44,733 bases of DNA from UBA168 sp011055275 (GTDB lineage: Archaea; Thermoproteota; Thermoprotei_A; Marsarchaeales; UBA168), in the NCBI GenBank assembly GCA_046635845.1, contig JAQQXN010000005.1. One strand, given 5' to 3'. A program made the position numbers and the translations under genes. This document shows positions 32,293 to 40,260 of the stretch, one piece after another; positions within the stretch are counted from its first letter, which is position 1, and each line of letters begins with the position of its first letter. The notes beneath the pieces are model-generated. The model searched no databases. It was not told the origin of the DNA and worked only from the letters and a program-made list of their open reading frames with translations.

Positions 32293-33770
32293 GGCTTCAA
32301 AATGGCCTTAAGCGCCGACCTCAGCTCCTCCCTTGGATAAAGCGATTTAGGGTCTATGCTTTCCAGCTTGGCAGCCGCCTCCGATAGGCCCAGCTCATCC
32401 CTCATCCATCTTGACAAGTCGCCGTTCTTCATGTGCTCTCTAAGAGATTGCTCAGGTACTTTGTCCAATACGCTGATCATTCCCTCAAGAGTGTAAGCCA
32501 TTTGGCCAACCGGGTTTCCGCCTAGGGTGAAAACAAAGGGATGATCTGCCACCCTTAGCGTTTGCCTTATCTTCTGCTCAAGGTCCCACAGCGCCGAAAG
32601 CCCTGTCACGGCAGCGTCATAAGGGGAAGGATAGGGACTGAAGTAGTTATGGACTTCGCCTGGCCCCCCTCCGTAGGTGTACATGTAATAAGGTATATCG
32701 CTTTCTTGAAAGTACCTCCAGACCTCTCCTTCCGGGCCATTGTAGCCTTTCAGCTCGCGCCCAATCTTCTGAAGGCTTCTGAAATAGGCCCACTGCATGG
32801 CGTTCCCAAGCCAGCAGCTGGTGTCTCTTTCTATGTCAGCCCATGAAGTGGTCGAGTTGGGGGGAACGGTTATCTCGTCCACAGGGTCTTCCTCCTTTAC
32901 GACTTCGGACGGAGTGGCAAACCTCAGGTTCTCGTGCTTAAGCACCTCATACGGCAGCGACCTAAGGAAGTCGTGTATTCCGGTTTCGGGCCACTGGTGC
33001 TCGCCAAAAGTTTCATAGTCCATGAAAAGCCCAACATACTGGCCAGAAGTCCTGGAGAGCCAGTCAGCGTACTTATCGGCCGTAAGTGGCCACTCGGTCC
33101 ACCACCTGGCTGAGAATCTGAAAGCCACGTCATCGCTGAGCCTGTAATTCCTGAAGAGGACTTTTATATTGGGATTTCCCTTCGGTAAGTAGACGTAGTT
33201 TGGAGAGCGCCAGCCCAGTATCCTCTCTGCTCCCTCGGCGAATATACCAGAATACCCCAGCGATGAAACGTGATTCGCTATCTGATCATTGTATATCAGC
33301 TCGGTGTTCTCAAAAAACCTGGGCTCAAAATTCAGCAATTCCTTCACCTTTTTGCGGTGTTGCTGGATCTGTTCATCAAATTCATCCATGTCATCGTAAA
33401 GTGAGGCAAGCGAGTGATAGTAGGTTTCCTCCATTATTTCGACGCGACCAGTTTTCACCAGTTGCCTGAAGCTTTCGAGAAGGTCAGGGTCATATTCCTC
33501 ACACTGCTCCAGAAAAAGCCCGGATATTCCGAACGCGACCCTTAACCCTCTGGGATCACTTTTCTGGCGGTCTATGAGGTCCAGAAGGATGTCGTTCGTT
33601 GGAGTATATGCTTTTTTTGACGCCCTCAAGAAGATCTCCCTGTCGGATTCCCTATCGAAGTAAAAGTCTAACAATGGGGTTTTAGGGTGCGTTCCCATGA
33701 GATCGGACCAGAAAAAGTCCCTTTTAATCCTTCTGGGCTGATGCACCTCAAACGCTAGGACTACCTTCAT
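32289..33770 (-). CDS. Glycoside hydrolase family 57 (alpha-amylase-like)
   Basis: GH57 retaining glycosidase or glucanotransferase acting on alpha-glucans such as glycogen. Of 493 residues, the conserved motifs are AFEVHQP (His10-Gln11), ENTE (154-157), the nucleophile region IFAEGAE (Glu179) and the acid/base FMDYETFG (Asp251). No signal peptide, so probably cytosolic glycogen or maltodextrin metabolism. Amylopullulanase, 4-alpha-glucanotransferase and branching specificities cannot be told apart here. The ATG is probably leaderless, with a TATA-like GTTTTTATC about 26 nt upstream on the minus strand. Confidence 0.87.
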   Translation of the reverse strand: MKVVLAFEVHQPRRIKRDFFWSDLMGTHPKTPLLDFYFDRESDREIFLRASKKAYTPTNDILLDLIDRQKSDPRGLRVAFGISGLFLEQCEEYDPDLLESFRQLVKTGRVEIMEETYYHSLASLYDDMDEFDEQIQQHRKKVKELLNFEPRFFENTELIYNDQIANHVSSLGYSGIFAEGAERILGWRSPNYVYLPKGNPNIKVLFRNYRLSDDVAFRFSARWWTEWPLTADKYADWLSRTSGQYVGLFMDYETFGEHQWPETGIHDFLRSLPYEVLKHENLRFATPSEVVKEEDPVDEITVPPNSTTSWADIERDTSCWLGNAMQWAYFRSLQKIGRELKGYNGPEGEVWRYFQESDIPYYMYTYGGGPGEVHNYFSPYPSPYDAAVTGLSALWDLEQKIRQTLRVADHPFVFTLGGNPVGQMAYTLEGMISVLDKVPEQSLREHMKNGDLSRWMRDELGLSEAAAKLESIDPKSLYPREELRSALKAILKP

Positions 33771-34176
33771 GAATCAGTTTTCACGTCAGGATAAAAACAT
33801 TTCAGAAGTGCTTAAACGCTCCTAATACCGCTTGGATCGCGTAAACCAGCCTCACCCGCAGCGGTGTTGGGCTGACCCAAGATCCATGCGGCAAGCCACT
33901 TCTTCATCATGGACAGGGCTTTTGTTCCCGCAGCGCACCCCTCCTTGGGTACTACTTGTCAACGCGCTTGGGCTAGGATCGAGCGCTGCCAAGGCACCAT
34001 CGGCTTTCAGAAAGCACCTAGAAATACCCATGTCTTTACTCGTGTGGCCTTTTGTCATATACCCAACGGACGGGATCTCCGGTAACGAAGACGAGAATCC
34101 TGTCGAGTTTCAAGTAACCGAGTTCCTAAAACATTTTGATAATAAGCTATTTATAGGCGGTCGCACAAAGTGATTC
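33771..34176. other. Intergenic stretch of about 400 bp
   Basis: Separates the divergent GH57 and winged-helix genes. Open frames on both strands have unnatural composition (Ser/Pro/Arg rich) and no start signals. The right end holds the TATA-like CTATTTATAG of the gene at 34177. Nothing else is supported. Confidence 0.5.
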
Positions 34177-34659
34177 ATGAAGCCGGAGGAGCTGAAAGGC
34201 TACGTTATTGCAGAGGCCTCGGTTAGCAAGGCAAAGCTCCTCAGAGATATGGAAAAAAGGGGATACAAAAAAGAAGAAGTAGAAGAAGCGATTTCGCGTC
34301 TTTTATCATCGGGAGAACTTTTGGAAAAGCGTTCAGGTAAATCCGTGTCCTATTCTCCTCCATTTCCTGACATCGGTTCGGCCATTCAAAGACTACTTGA
34401 GGGGCAGGAAAGGATTGAGAGCGCGCTGGGTATATATGATGGGAGCTTTGAGGCCAGTTTTGACAAATTCTACAGAAAGGTAAGGGACGTGGCCGGTATT
34501 GCCACGCTTAGAGACATTAGAAACGCGATGAACATGGAGGCATCGGATTTTTACTCGAGTTTTCAGAAAATATATCACAAGTACAAGCTTTCTCCTGGAG
34601 GCGAGGAAGGGCTCATAATCGATGGAAACGTCTGGGGGGTGATCTTGGGATATGCTTGA
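34177..34659 (+). CDS. Winged-helix-like protein preceding the AAA ATPase
   Basis: A 160-residue protein. The N-terminal ~65 residues (SVSKAKLLRDMEKRGYKKEE, then RLLSSGELLEKRSGKSVSYS) look like a winged helix-turn-helix with a beta-hairpin wing. The middle is helical and the C-terminus has WGVILGYA. DNA binding is inferred. ATG 34177 has a TATA-like TATTTATAG about 27 nt upstream, so it is the leaderless first gene of the 34177-38807 unit. Its stop overlaps the ATG of the AAA gene (8 bp), and the AAA gene's GGTGATC ribosome-binding site lies inside its last codons. Confidence 0.6.
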   Translation: MKPEELKGYVIAEASVSKAKLLRDMEKRGYKKEEVEEAISRLLSSGELLEKRSGKSVSYSPPFPDIGSAIQRLLEGQERIESALGIYDGSFEASFDKFYRKVRDVAGIATLRDIRNAMNMEASDFYSSFQKIYHKYKLSPGGEEGLIIDGNVWGVILGYA

Positions 34660-36280
34660 GGTTAAGATGTCTTCGAACCCCTTTCCTTCTACGCCCATAG
34701 CGAGCGAAAGCCACGCGGACAAACTCGGAGGTGAGGCGTGGAAGAGAACCCGGAACGACCTTTTGGGAATGGCTGCTAGGGTGCGCAGGACAGGAGAGTT
34801 CGGGGCTGCCGTTATAGTTGGGCCTCCTGGTGCGGGAAAAACCCATATATGCATGAACGTTGAAAGGGAGCTTGCCGATTTCTTCCCGATCTACGTTGAC
34901 GCGTCTATTTACCCAAACCTGGAAAGCGGCATAACGGGCGCTATGGGCATTACCGCGCGTGAGCTGGGATTTAGAGATTTCGCGGACTACATCTCCTATA
35001 GGGTTTACGATTATGCGGTGAAGCAAGAGGGAGACGACGTGCGCAGGAAGCTGAGATACGAGACCAAGGATAGGTTGTTTTACCTTTCATTTAAACGCTA
35101 CCTGCTATCCCTGAGGAATGGCCGGCGCTACCTCACGAAGGACAATCCCTTTCTGGTTCGGGCATTGGCCAGAAACCTCAGAATCGGGTCTTTTTCTGAT
35201 TTCATTTCAATTATTCCTACAATAAGTGACGAGGTCGGGCTTCGTTTCCTCTTAATAGTCGACGAGACAGAGGCCTCTTATGAGAGGGAGTTAAAGGTCC
35301 TTTACAACGCTCAACCCAGGGGGCTCTTCTTAATAACCACTTTCGTTCCTGATCGCTGGGCGAACATCAAGGACAAGGCCTTGAAGGATAGGTTTTACAA
35401 TGCCTCCCTATTTAGGCAGTTAGGATACCCCAGAGCTGATGACCTTGAGGACATAATAATGTCCTACGTAGACGGTCGCGCTGGATTTACCCGCGAATGG
35501 GTCGAGGAGATAGTAAAGGAATCGAGCTTTACTGACATCAGGGACGCGTTGAGAAAGCTTCATGACTCTTACGAGGCGTGCGAAGGCAATCCTCAATGCA
35601 TGGAGACGTCGTTATCCGGAATTGCAGGTGATAAGGGAGAGCTTTCAAGGATTATCGAGCGGTACATAAGACTCCAGGTGCTTCCCTTGCTGAAAAGCAA
35701 GGGCCTCATAACGTACTTCGCTGATAAGGGAAAAAGGATTCCCTCAATTAATTCCGTGATAGACGTGGTATTTGCTTCAGGAGATGTGCTCTATCTGGCC
35801 GACGTTAAGATCACCGAGGAGGATGTGTTCGCTCCTGAACCCGATTCAAATATACTCAGGGCTTCAAAGCTTGCTGCTATAGAGCTCAACGGAAAGGTTT
35901 ACAGTCAGCTGAGGCCGTTGGTAATTACAAATAGGCCCGGGCAGGAAGGCATCGACTACATAACGCTTACGCCTGATGAAATAAATCAGATAAAAGATGG
36001 GTTCAACCCTCCGTCGGTTGAGGAGAAGTTCGCGCGCGCGTTGAAGCGAAGGGCACGTGGTGGACTCCGTTGTACGGACTTAGCGACGAGCAGCTGCTTG
36101 AGGTGGCGTCTAAGTATGGGACACCCATATACGTCACTGACCTCTCGGTCGTGGAAAAAAACTATGCGGACATCTATCGGGCGTTCAATGAGTTCTTGCC
36201 CACGAGGGTTTTGTACGCCGAAAAAGCTAACTACAATCCTGCGATATTGGCATGCCTTGGTTCGCTGGGAGCGTGGATAG
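34652..36280 (+). CDS. AAA/ORC-like ATPase with PD-(D/E)XK-like C-terminal domain
   Basis: The P-loop is GPPGAGKT (57-64), Walker B is LLIVDETE (D204, E205), and a sensor-1-like LITTFVPD and a candidate Arg finger in KDRF follow. These suggest an ORC/STAND-type ATPase. Residues 360-420 read VIDVVFASG...LADVKITEE, with D371, D384 and K386 spaced as in a PD-(D/E)XK nuclease. ATG 34652 is preceded by GGTGATC. The last ~70 residues lie in another frame over lysA and are Ser/Arg rich, so the true protein probably ends near 36043 (see findings). Role unknown; DNA repair, defence or replication are all possible. Confidence 0.6.
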   Translation: MLEVKMSSNPFPSTPIASESHADKLGGEAWKRTRNDLLGMAARVRRTGEFGAAVIVGPPGAGKTHICMNVERELADFFPIYVDASIYPNLESGITGAMGITARELGFRDFADYISYRVYDYAVKQEGDDVRRKLRYETKDRLFYLSFKRYLLSLRNGRRYLTKDNPFLVRALARNLRIGSFSDFISIIPTISDEVGLRFLLIVDETEASYERELKVLYNAQPRGLFLITTFVPDRWANIKDKALKDRFYNASLFRQLGYPRADDLEDIIMSYVDGRAGFTREWVEEIVKESSFTDIRDALRKLHDSYEACEGNPQCMETSLSGIAGDKGELSRIIERYIRLQVLPLLKSKGLITYFADKGKRIPSINSVIDVVFASGDVLYLADVKITEEDVFAPEPDSNILRASKLAAIELNGKVYSQLRPLVITNRPGQEGIDYITLTPDEINQIKDGFNPPSVEEKFARALKRRARGGLRCTDLATSSCLRWRLSMGHPYTSLTSRSWKKTMRTSIGRSMSSCPRGFCTPKKLTTILRYWHALVRWERG

Positions 36281-37299
36281 ATGCCTCATCACCTTTTGAA
36301 ATAGGCTTCGCCATGCGCTCTGGTATAGATCCATCAAGGATCTCTTTCACACCCGCTAACGCGGGACCAGAGGAGCTTCGCTATGCGACGGAAACCGGGG
36401 TCAACGTCATAGTAGTGGATTCTTCCGAAATGCTCGCGCAACTGAGCGCAATTTCAAGCTATAGGGTAGCGCTCAGGTTGAACCCAGGTATAAGGGCGGG
36501 GCACTCCGAGCGCGTTATGACAGGGGAGAGGGGATCGAAGTTCGGTATATACCCCGACGATTTGAGGCATGCCTTGAATTTAGCGCTCGAGAAAACGAGA
36601 CTCGTGGGGTTGCACTCGCATATAGGCTCCGGCATAAGGGAACCGGAGCCATATCTCAAGCTAATTGATTACCTGCGGAAGGTCGTTCGTGACGAGTCCT
36701 TGGGTCTTGAGTTCATCGACATAGGAGGGGGCTTCGATTTCTCTGATATTGACCACTTCCGCGGAGTGGCTCGGTCATTTTCTGAGGCGTTTGGAGATGT
36801 CATCCGGGAACTCAGAGTTGAGCCTGGACGCTACCTAGTCAAAAGGAGCTCGGTTCTCCTTACTAAGGTGAATCAAGTAAAGCAAGCCGGGGAGAGGCGC
36901 TTCGCACAGGTCGATGCGGGGATGAATGCCCTGATAAGGCCAATGCTTTATGGCGCTTTTCACCCCATGAGAAAGCTCGGCGGCTCAACGGAGGAAATGG
37001 ATCTTTACGACGTTGTCGGGCCCATATGCGAGAACACTGACGTATTTGGCAGAGATGTGAAGCTTTCCAAGCTCAGAGAAGGGGACGTCATAGCGATCGA
37101 GGAGGTGGGTGCCTACGGATATTCCATGTCATCGAACTACAACCTTAGACCAAGACCTGCGGAGCTGGTAGTGAAGGGAAGCCAAGTGTTGCTTTACAAG
37201 CCCATGGAGGGCCTTGACGACCTCTTTGCACCTTACGCTTTGGCGGGTTTCAAGCCGGCCCTTGGCCGGCGATTGGATAGGCTAATAGCCTACTCGTAA
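36070..37299 (+). CDS. lysA: Diaminopimelate decarboxylase-like (LysA family)
   Basis: PLP-dependent alpha/beta-barrel decarboxylase making lysine from meso-diaminopimelate. The 409 residues contain the PLP lysine K52 in YAEKAN, the glycine-rich IGGGFDF, an EPGRYLV motif and the C-terminal EEVGAYGYSMSSNYN signature. In archaea that lack the DAP route the fold could serve another carboxylated amino acid, so the substrate is not certain. TTG 36070 is the only start near the family N-terminus, because an in-frame TGA lies at 36019-36021. It overlaps the 3' part of the AAA gene; arsA follows 12 nt later. Confidence 0.85.
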   Translation: MYGLSDEQLLEVASKYGTPIYVTDLSVVEKNYADIYRAFNEFLPTRVLYAEKANYNPAILACLGSLGAWIDASSPFEIGFAMRSGIDPSRISFTPANAGPEELRYATETGVNVIVVDSSEMLAQLSAISSYRVALRLNPGIRAGHSERVMTGERGSKFGIYPDDLRHALNLALEKTRLVGLHSHIGSGIREPEPYLKLIDYLRKVVRDESLGLEFIDIGGGFDFSDIDHFRGVARSFSEAFGDVIRELRVEPGRYLVKRSSVLLTKVNQVKQAGERRFAQVDAGMNALIRPMLYGAFHPMRKLGGSTEEMDLYDVVGPICENTDVFGRDVKLSKLREGDVIAIEEVGAYGYSMSSNYNLRPRPAELVVKGSQVLLYKPMEGLDDLFAPYALAGFKPALGRRLDRLIAYS

Positions 37300-37311
37300 C
37301 ATCATATCATC

Positions 37312-38514
37312 TTGAGGATAATAATGTTCATGGGTAAGGGAGGTACAGGAAAAACCTCCAGCGCGCTTGCAACGGGAATACTTTGCGCCGATAAAGGGCA
37401 CAAGACGCTTGTTATATCGACCGATGCGGGGCACTCGATCCCAGATGCCCTCGGCGCGTCCGTGGGAAGCGAGCCGACCCGCGTGAGCGATAATCTCTAT
37501 GCAATGGAGCTTGACGCGAGGTCTGAGGTTGAAAAGAACTGGGGAAGCATCAGAGATTACATGAGCGCGTTCTTTGCCACGAAGCTTGACGAAAACTTGG
37601 CAGCTGAACTGTCCCAAATGCCCGGAATAGAGGAGCTGCTGGGCGTGCTGAAGATAGAGGAACTGGGAAATCAGTGGGATGTCATGATCCTTGACTCTGC
37701 ACCTACAGGTCAGGCGCTCAGGTTCCTGGCTGTGCCCGAGGTCATGGGAAGGTTTGGCTTTGAGCTGATCAAGCTTCAGCGCACGGCAACAAAGCTACTT
37801 AAGCCCATGCAGTCCATGTTACCGGTTCCCATTCCAGATGAGTCGGTTTACGCCCAGGCGGAAGGTATGATAGAAAAACTGAAGCGTGCCGGCGCCATCA
37901 TGCGCGATTCCGAGGTGTCCTCCATAAGGCTTGTCACCAATCCAGAGAAGATGGCCGTGATGCAGACGCAGAGGAACTTCACGTTTATGAACCTGTTCGG
38001 GTTTAACGTTGACATGGTTGTGCTTAACCGCTTCTTCCCAGAAGGCGTCGGGGATTACTTCAGCAGGTGGAAGCAGATACAGCAGGACTACACAAAGACC
38101 GTTGAAAGTTCGTTCTATCCAATACCCGTTCGTAAGGTCAAGTACTTCCAGAATGAGGTAGTTGGTATTGATTCTCTGAGAGAGATGGGGAGAGAGATAT
38201 ACGATGACCAAGACCCATCATCTGTCTTTTACAAGGGAAAGCCTTTTGAGATAAGGAGGGACGAGAACGGTTACGTCCTTAGGCTACAGATACCTTTCAT
38301 AGCTAAGGGAGACGTCCAGCTATCGCAAGAAGGGGATATGCTCTCCATATCCGTAAAGACCTCCGTGACCGTTTACGACAGGGAAATCGCCCTTCCAAAG
38401 ATCTTGGAGGGAAGAGAGGCGGTCAGCGCTAAGTTTGACGAGAAAACTTCATCTTTGCTGATAGCCTTTAAGCGAGGAGCCCCGGAAAAGTGTAAAAGCG
38501 CGAGTTCAACGTAA
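37312..38514 (+). CDS. ArsA/Get3-family ATPase with C-terminal HSP20-like domain
   Basis: Deviant Walker A ATPase (MGKGGTGKTS, residues 7-16) of the ArsA/TRC40/Get3 group that targets tail-anchored proteins or drives oxyanion pumps. Visible are STDAGHS (switch I), the LDSAPTGQALR switch II region and, in the last ~90 residues, a small-HSP-like beta-sandwich (LQIPF...LSISVKT). No ArsB pump is nearby, so a protein-targeting role is likelier. TTG 37312 starts 12 nt after lysA. The stop overlaps the start of the next gene as TAATG. Confidence 0.85.
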   Translation: MRIIMFMGKGGTGKTSSALATGILCADKGHKTLVISTDAGHSIPDALGASVGSEPTRVSDNLYAMELDARSEVEKNWGSIRDYMSAFFATKLDENLAAELSQMPGIEELLGVLKIEELGNQWDVMILDSAPTGQALRFLAVPEVMGRFGFELIKLQRTATKLLKPMQSMLPVPIPDESVYAQAEGMIEKLKRAGAIMRDSEVSSIRLVTNPEKMAVMQTQRNFTFMNLFGFNVDMVVLNRFFPEGVGDYFSRWKQIQQDYTKTVESSFYPIPVRKVKYFQNEVVGIDSLREMGREIYDDQDPSSVFYKGKPFEIRRDENGYVLRLQIPFIAKGDVQLSQEGDMLSISVKTSVTVYDREIALPKILEGREAVSAKFDEKTSSLLIAFKRGAPEKCKSASST

Positions 38515-38807
38515 TGGCGTGGTATGCAATGAGTGGCGACGTGAGCAGAGAAAGGCGCGATGACGATCGCCTCCTCGCGCTTATGAGGCTTATGGGCGAC
38601 CCCTTTAGGCTTCTGGCACTGATCCCAGTGGCAGCCATAGCTTTGTCCGATGAAGATAACCCTCACGTCAAGGCCGCGAAAAGGGAAATACTGTTGGCAA
38701 TCAAGGAAGAGCTAGAACGCGAGCTTGGAGAAACGGCTACAAGCGCGCCGAAGCGCAAGAAGATCGAAGTAGAGCGAGAGCCTTTCCTTAGAATAATCCT
38801 CGGATAA
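38514..38807 (+). CDS. Small protein of unknown function coupled to the ArsA gene
   Basis: A 97-residue protein, not recognised. It is largely helical: DRLLALMRLMGDPFRLLALIP, an acidic LSDEDNPH stretch, a helix rich in Glu/Lys (REILLAIKEELERELGE) and a basic tail. No cysteines or membrane segment. The ATG overlaps the arsA stop (TAATG), so it is translated with arsA and may regulate or bind that ATPase. Last gene of the unit; a 226-bp gap with no supported gene follows before trpS. Confidence 0.55.
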   Translation: MAWYAMSGDVSRERRDDDRLLALMRLMGDPFRLLALIPVAAIALSDEDNPHVKAAKREILLAIKEELERELGETATSAPKRKKIEVEREPFLRIILG

Positions 38808-39033
38808 TGAGCTAAGATAGCCGGCCTTTGGCTTTAAGTCGGTGAAGGGTTAAGAGCGAAGGAGCTCCCTTGAAAGCGGTTCTTTCCCTCATGAAAGCGC
38901 GATGTTTTCTAACCCGAGAACGCAGGTCCGTTGCCCGATGGGGGTTGCCCACGACAAGGAGCTCGCAGCCCTCGCGGTTCCGACCGCTGAGCAAAGCTCC
39001 GTCGGTGCGGGAATGATTCACAGCCAAATGGAA

Positions 39034-40176
39034 TTACTCGTGTATTTTTTTCCACATCTCTTGGGCGAGCGTGCCATCGCGCTTGAAGTCATTTATTAGC
39101 TTCTGAGCCTCATCTCTTTTGCCTCTGTGAGCTTCCAGGAACTCGTTCAATTTATCTATTAGGATCTGTTTTAGCTCGCCTGTCAGCATGCGCCCGCTTC
39201 TATAATCCTCCTCTATTTTTCTGATCTTGTAGTCATCTTGTTCGAAGTAGTAATAGAGCCACTGAAAAGCCACATCGACGTCGGGGTTTCCTCCGAGTTT
39301 TCTCTGGAGTTCAATTGTAGGTTGGCCGCCTGAGAAAGCGTACTTCATTATCTTCCTTTCAACGATTTTTGGCGGATCACTGAGATATATGGCGGACTCG
39401 GGATCCGATGAGCTCATCTTTCCCTCGGGGCCGGTAAGAGATGGCAGGAACTTGCTGTGTATTTGCGCTGCCTTGAAGTAACCTAATCCCTCAGCCATAT
39501 CCCTTTGTAACCTCCAGTATGGGTCTTGATCGATGCCCGCCGGTATGAGGCACCTTTTCCTTTCAAACATGGTTGGGACTATTTGCAGGGCCGGATAGAA
39601 CGTGATACCTACGTTTGACGAAAGGTCAAGCCCGAAGGTAGCCCTTGCCATGGAAAACGTTATCTTCTTTGCGATCTTAAGCGAAAGAGGGTACATGTTC
39701 CTTATGTATTCAGTGTCCTGGAAGATGAAGGTCTTGTCTGGGTTAAAGCCGACCGCGATGATGTCGGTTATGTTGTCCATGGACCACTGTCTGGTCTGAT
39801 CTAGGTTGTATTCCTGGCTTCTGAGGAATTTCTCGTCATCGGTTATCTCGATGTAAACGTTGACCCCAAACTTGTCTTGCAACCACTTTGTGAAGAGAAA
39901 AGGTATAAGGTGGCCTATGTGCATCGCCTGCGATGGTCCCCTGCCCGTGTACATAAAGAACCCCTTTCCTGACCTGTAGTCCTGTAAGATAAGGTCGAGG
40001 TCCCTGTGCGAGAAGAACACATCCCTCCTGAGCATGACATGTAAATCGCCAGCTAGATCTTTTATCTGATCCTTGAGATCGGGGGTTATTTTTTGGGTTC
40101 CAAATTGCTCTATGAGTTTGTCATAATCAACTTTTCCCGTGACTTCCCATGGGGTTACCTTGAAGGTCTCGTCCAT
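39034..40176 (-). CDS. trpS: Tryptophanyl-tRNA synthetase
   Basis: Class I synthetase charging tRNA-Trp. About 380 residues with HIGH motif MHIGH (about 85-89) and KMSKS motif KMSSS. It has the archaeal/eukaryotic-type N-terminus (TPWEVTGKVDYDKL) that bacterial enzymes lack, plus the IPAGIDQDPYWRL segment of that type. ATG 40176 (MDETFKV) is preferred over ATG 40185 because a TATA-like TTAAAATC begins 26 nt upstream of it. Divergent from trpB2, so both tryptophan-related genes share one short intergenic region. Confidence 0.95.
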   Translation of the reverse strand: MDETFKVTPWEVTGKVDYDKLIEQFGTQKITPDLKDQIKDLAGDLHVMLRRDVFFSHRDLDLILQDYRSGKGFFMYTGRGPSQAMHIGHLIPFLFTKWLQDKFGVNVYIEITDDEKFLRSQEYNLDQTRQWSMDNITDIIAVGFNPDKTFIFQDTEYIRNMYPLSLKIAKKITFSMARATFGLDLSSNVGITFYPALQIVPTMFERKRCLIPAGIDQDPYWRLQRDMAEGLGYFKAAQIHSKFLPSLTGPEGKMSSSDPESAIYLSDPPKIVERKIMKYAFSGGQPTIELQRKLGGNPDVDVAFQWLYYYFEQDDYKIRKIEEDYRSGRMLTGELKQILIDKLNEFLEAHRGKRDEAQKLINDFKRDGTLAQEMWKKIHE

Positions 40177-40196
40177 GATGGGCATGTGAGGATCGA

Positions 40197-40243
40197 TTTT
40201 AAGCGTTGTGATGTACTAAAATATTCATGAAAGGCTTAAATTT
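40197..40243. promoter_or_regulatory. Divergent TATA-like boxes of trpS and trpB2
   Basis: TTAAAATC on the minus strand (first base at 40202) and TTAAATTT on the plus strand (40236-40243) lie 26 and 25 nt upstream of ATG 40176 and ATG 40261. Both mRNAs look leaderless. No clear common operator was recognised between them. Confidence 0.5.
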
Positions 40244-40260
40244 CGCCTATAAGTGATCCT

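Noticed and set aside
33832..34173. A 113-residue frame in the gap before the winged-helix gene.
   Set aside because: Composition is unnatural and it runs over the promoter of the next gene.
36064..36280. The last ~70 residues of the AAA frame as a true domain.
   Set aside because: They lie in another frame over lysA, are Ser/Arg/Thr rich and probably follow a CG-run shift.
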